Of a stretch of 7,436 nucleotides of DNA, positions 5,800-7,436 are shown in pieces; the first letter of the stretch is position 1; every line of letters begins with the position of its first letter. A model generated the notes under the pieces. It made no database searches. It was not told where the DNA came from and saw only the letters and a program-made list of their open reading frames with translations. The translations under genes and the position numbers were made by a program. Source of the stretch: Flavobacteriales bacterium. Lineage in GTDB: Bacteria > Bacteroidota > Bacteroidia > Flavobacteriales_D > Crocinitomicaceae. The stretch covers positions 1 through 7,436 of the forward strand of contig CANHQC010000094.1 in NCBI GenBank assembly GCA_947462695.1, in the 5' to 3' direction.

Positions 5800-7436
5800 A
5801 TGAAAAGTTCAAGACTATCCATCTTGGTAGCTGTCGCTCTGTTGGCATTTGCCTCAAGAACTTCTGCTCAGGTACGTTCATTCGATCCGCAAAATGCACG
5901 AGAAGGAGAAACGGTAGAGTACTGTTTGCAACACAAAAAGCACGCTGAACTCTCCAAAAATCCGGCATACCTCAAATCGTTGCTCAACGATGAAATGATT
6001 CGTCAGAAAGAGAGTGCGAATCTTAACGTTCCAAAAGGTACGGTTTACAAAATCCCCGTTGTATTCCACGTCCTTCACAACAATGGAATCGAAAACATTT
6101 CAGATGAACAAATTCTAGATGCACTTTCTATCTTAAACCGCGATTACCGCCTATTAAATAACGATGCTAACAATGTGCAGAGCGACTTCCAAGGTATGCC
6201 AAAAGACGTCGAAGTGGAATTCGTTTTGGCAACAAAAGCACCAAATGGTCAATGCTTTAAAGGAATTACCCGCACAGCTTCTTCGTTGAGTTATAACGGA
6301 AGCAACGGTGAGGCACAAGTCAATGCAATTGTGTCGGGTAATGATGTTTATAATGGTCAGTGGCCAGGAAACCGTTACATGAATGTCTTTATTTGTGGAG
6401 AAATAGGAGGTGCTGCTGGTTACACATACAAGCCATCGAATTGGGTCGGTACGGGAATGGACAACGGTATTTGGGTGCTACATAATTACGTGGGTTCAAT
6501 CGGAACATCTTCAATCGGAACAAGTCGAACGCTTACACATGAAGCTGGACACTGGTTCAATCTCGACCATACCTGGGGTGGAAATAACAACCCGGGAAAC
6601 ACAACGTCATGTTCGTCTGACGATGCCGTTCAAGATACGCCAAATTGTATCGGTGTAACCTCTTGTCAGTTGAATGCCAATACGTGCAATTCAGATGATG
6701 GCTTCTGGGGTTTCCCAATCCGTGATAATGTAGAAAACTACATGGATTACTCCTACTGTTCTAAAATGTTTACACAAGGCCAAGTAACCCGCATGCGAAA
6801 CGCATTGACGTCATCAGTAGGTGGTCGAAATAACCTATGGACATCTGCCAATCTCACAAACACAGGTGCAACAGGTGTGGTAACGTTGTGTAAAGCAGAG
6901 TTCTTTTCCAACAAAACGTCTGTTTGTTCAGGTGATGTAGTAAATTTCTTTGATGATACGTATAATGTTGTTTCAGGATGGAACTGGTCTTTCCAAGGAG
7001 GAAGCCCGGCAACTTCTACTGTACAAAATCCAACTGTGACGTACACGACTCCTGGAATCTACACGGTAACCTTAACAGCAACGGATGGTTCAGCTTCTGA
7101 CACAGAAACAAAAACGGCTTACATTACTGTTTTACCTGAGTCTGCTTCATTGCCTTTCTTTGAAGGCTTCGAGAATTATACAACCTTAGCGAACTTGAAC
7201 AATTGGGAAGTATTCAATCCAAACAACAACAGTGCATTCGAAATCACAAACACGGCAGGTCATTCCGGTTCAAAATCTGTGAAATTGAGTAACTACGGAC
7301 AGTCAGGTTCCAATTCAGATGAGCTAATTGCAGCGCCTGTTGATCTTTCGTCTGTTGCATCAAACGGCAGTGTTGTTACCTTAAGTTTCCGATATGCGTA
7401 CAGAAAACGTACGTCTGCGAACATGGAATGGTTAAA
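5800..7436 (+). CDS. Secreted M43 (cytophagalysin/pappalysin-type) metalloprotease with PKD domain, C-terminus beyond the window
   Basis: 545 codons are visible from ATG 5800. Residues 1-23 form a signal peptide (positive start, hydrophobic core, cleavage likely after TSA at 21-23). A pro-region (about 24-80) precedes the catalytic domain, beginning near KIPVVFHVLH (84-93). The zinc site is HEAGHWFNLDH (247-257): H247, H251 and H257 bind zinc and E248 is catalytic. The metzincin Met-turn is M315 in NYMDYSYC, followed by MFTQGQVTRM, typical of M43. Cysteines 271, 283, 289, 296 and 320 probably form disulfides. A PKD domain follows (about 366-445, with WNWSFQGG and QNPTVTY before GIYTVTLTATD). 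From about 449, LPFFEGFE opens a jelly-roll-like (MAM or 'cleaved adhesin' type) module cut by the edge. Proteins of this build in Bacteroidota usually end in a type IX secretion sorting domain, which is not visible. The role is extracellular protein degradation, inferred from family. Confidence 0.92.
   Translation, partial: MKSSRLSILVAVALLAFASRTSAQVRSFDPQNAREGETVEYCLQHKKHAELSKNPAYLKSLLNDEMIRQKESANLNVPKGTVYKIPVVFHVLHNNGIENISDEQILDALSILNRDYRLLNNDANNVQSDFQGMPKDVEVEFVLATKAPNGQCFKGITRTASSLSYNGSNGEAQVNAIVSGNDVYNGQWPGNRYMNVFICGEIGGAAGYTYKPSNWVGTGMDNGIWVLHNYVGSIGTSSIGTSRTLTHEAGHWFNLDHTWGGNNNPGNTTSCSSDDAVQDTPNCIGVTSCQLNANTCNSDDGFWGFPIRDNVENYMDYSYCSKMFTQGQVTRMRNALTSSVGGRNNLWTSANLTNTGATGVVTLCKAEFFSNKTSVCSGDVVNFFDDTYNVVSGWNWSFQGGSPATSTVQNPTVTYTTPGIYTVTLTATDGSASDTETKTAYITVLPESASLPFFEGFENYTTLANLNNWEVFNPNNNSAFEITNTAGHSGSKSVKLSNYGQSGSNSDELIAAPVDLSSVASNGSVVTLSFRYAYRKRTSANMEWL
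6496..6525 (+). repeat. 15-bp in-frame tandem duplication inside the protease gene
   Basis: Bases 6496-6510 and 6511-6525 both encode SIGTS (residues 233-237 and 238-242). The 13 bases TTCAATCGGAACA occur identically at 6495-6507 and 6510-6522. The repeat ends four residues before the first zinc histidine. Confidence 0.8.

Noticed and set aside
6410..7046. Open frames 6410-6658 (plus) and 6753-7046 (minus)
   Set aside because: They overlap the M43 protease in other frames. The protease frame contains the zinc motif, Met-turn and PKD domain across the same bases.

Overview
The window looks like ordinary chromosome of a Bacteroidota bacterium, probably Flavobacteriales-like. The evidence is a moderate-to-low GC content by eye, A-rich start contexts without clear Shine-Dalgarno sites, promoter-like TTG...TAnnTTTG elements, and a secreted M43 (cytophagalysin-type) metalloprotease followed by a PKD domain. 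I cannot name a genus from the sequence alone.

Layout. (1) Positions 1-2402, minus strand: an uninterrupted 800-codon 3'-truncated reading frame for a DUF4011-type superfamily 1 helicase. It carries a DUF4011-like N-terminal region, a textbook Walker A and motif Ia, and then a long helical insert. The window edge cuts it just before the expected motif II (DEAS). (2) Positions 2403-2706: a divergent intergenic region containing three blocks of degenerate 7-bp tandem repeats, with the middle block inverted relative to the flanking two. (3) Positions 2707-5625, plus strand: a sulfur-related gene run. It comprises a cystathionine gamma-synthase/lyase-type PLP enzyme, a YueD/sepiapterin-reductase-like short-chain dehydrogenase that overlaps it by one base (TAATG), and, 73 bp later, a YeiH/UPF0324-family putative sulfate exporter. 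A stem-loop plus T-run overlapping the exporter stop codon probably ends this transcript. (4) Positions 5800-7436, plus strand: the N-terminal 545 residues of a secreted multidomain M43 metalloprotease (signal peptide, catalytic domain, PKD domain, start of a jelly-roll-like domain), which runs off the right edge.

How the genes fit together. The cystathionine enzyme (transsulfuration/methionine synthesis) and the putative sulfur-oxyanion exporter are plausibly linked through sulfur metabolism. The role of the coupled SDR is unknown. The helicase and the protease appear to be independent transcription units. I see no RNA genes, CRISPR arrays, insertion sequences or clear sign of a complete novel system. 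The most notable items are the 7-bp repeat region, the truncated large helicase (a possible but unproven defence link), the tightly coupled enzyme-SDR pair, and small deviations in the protease active-site region.
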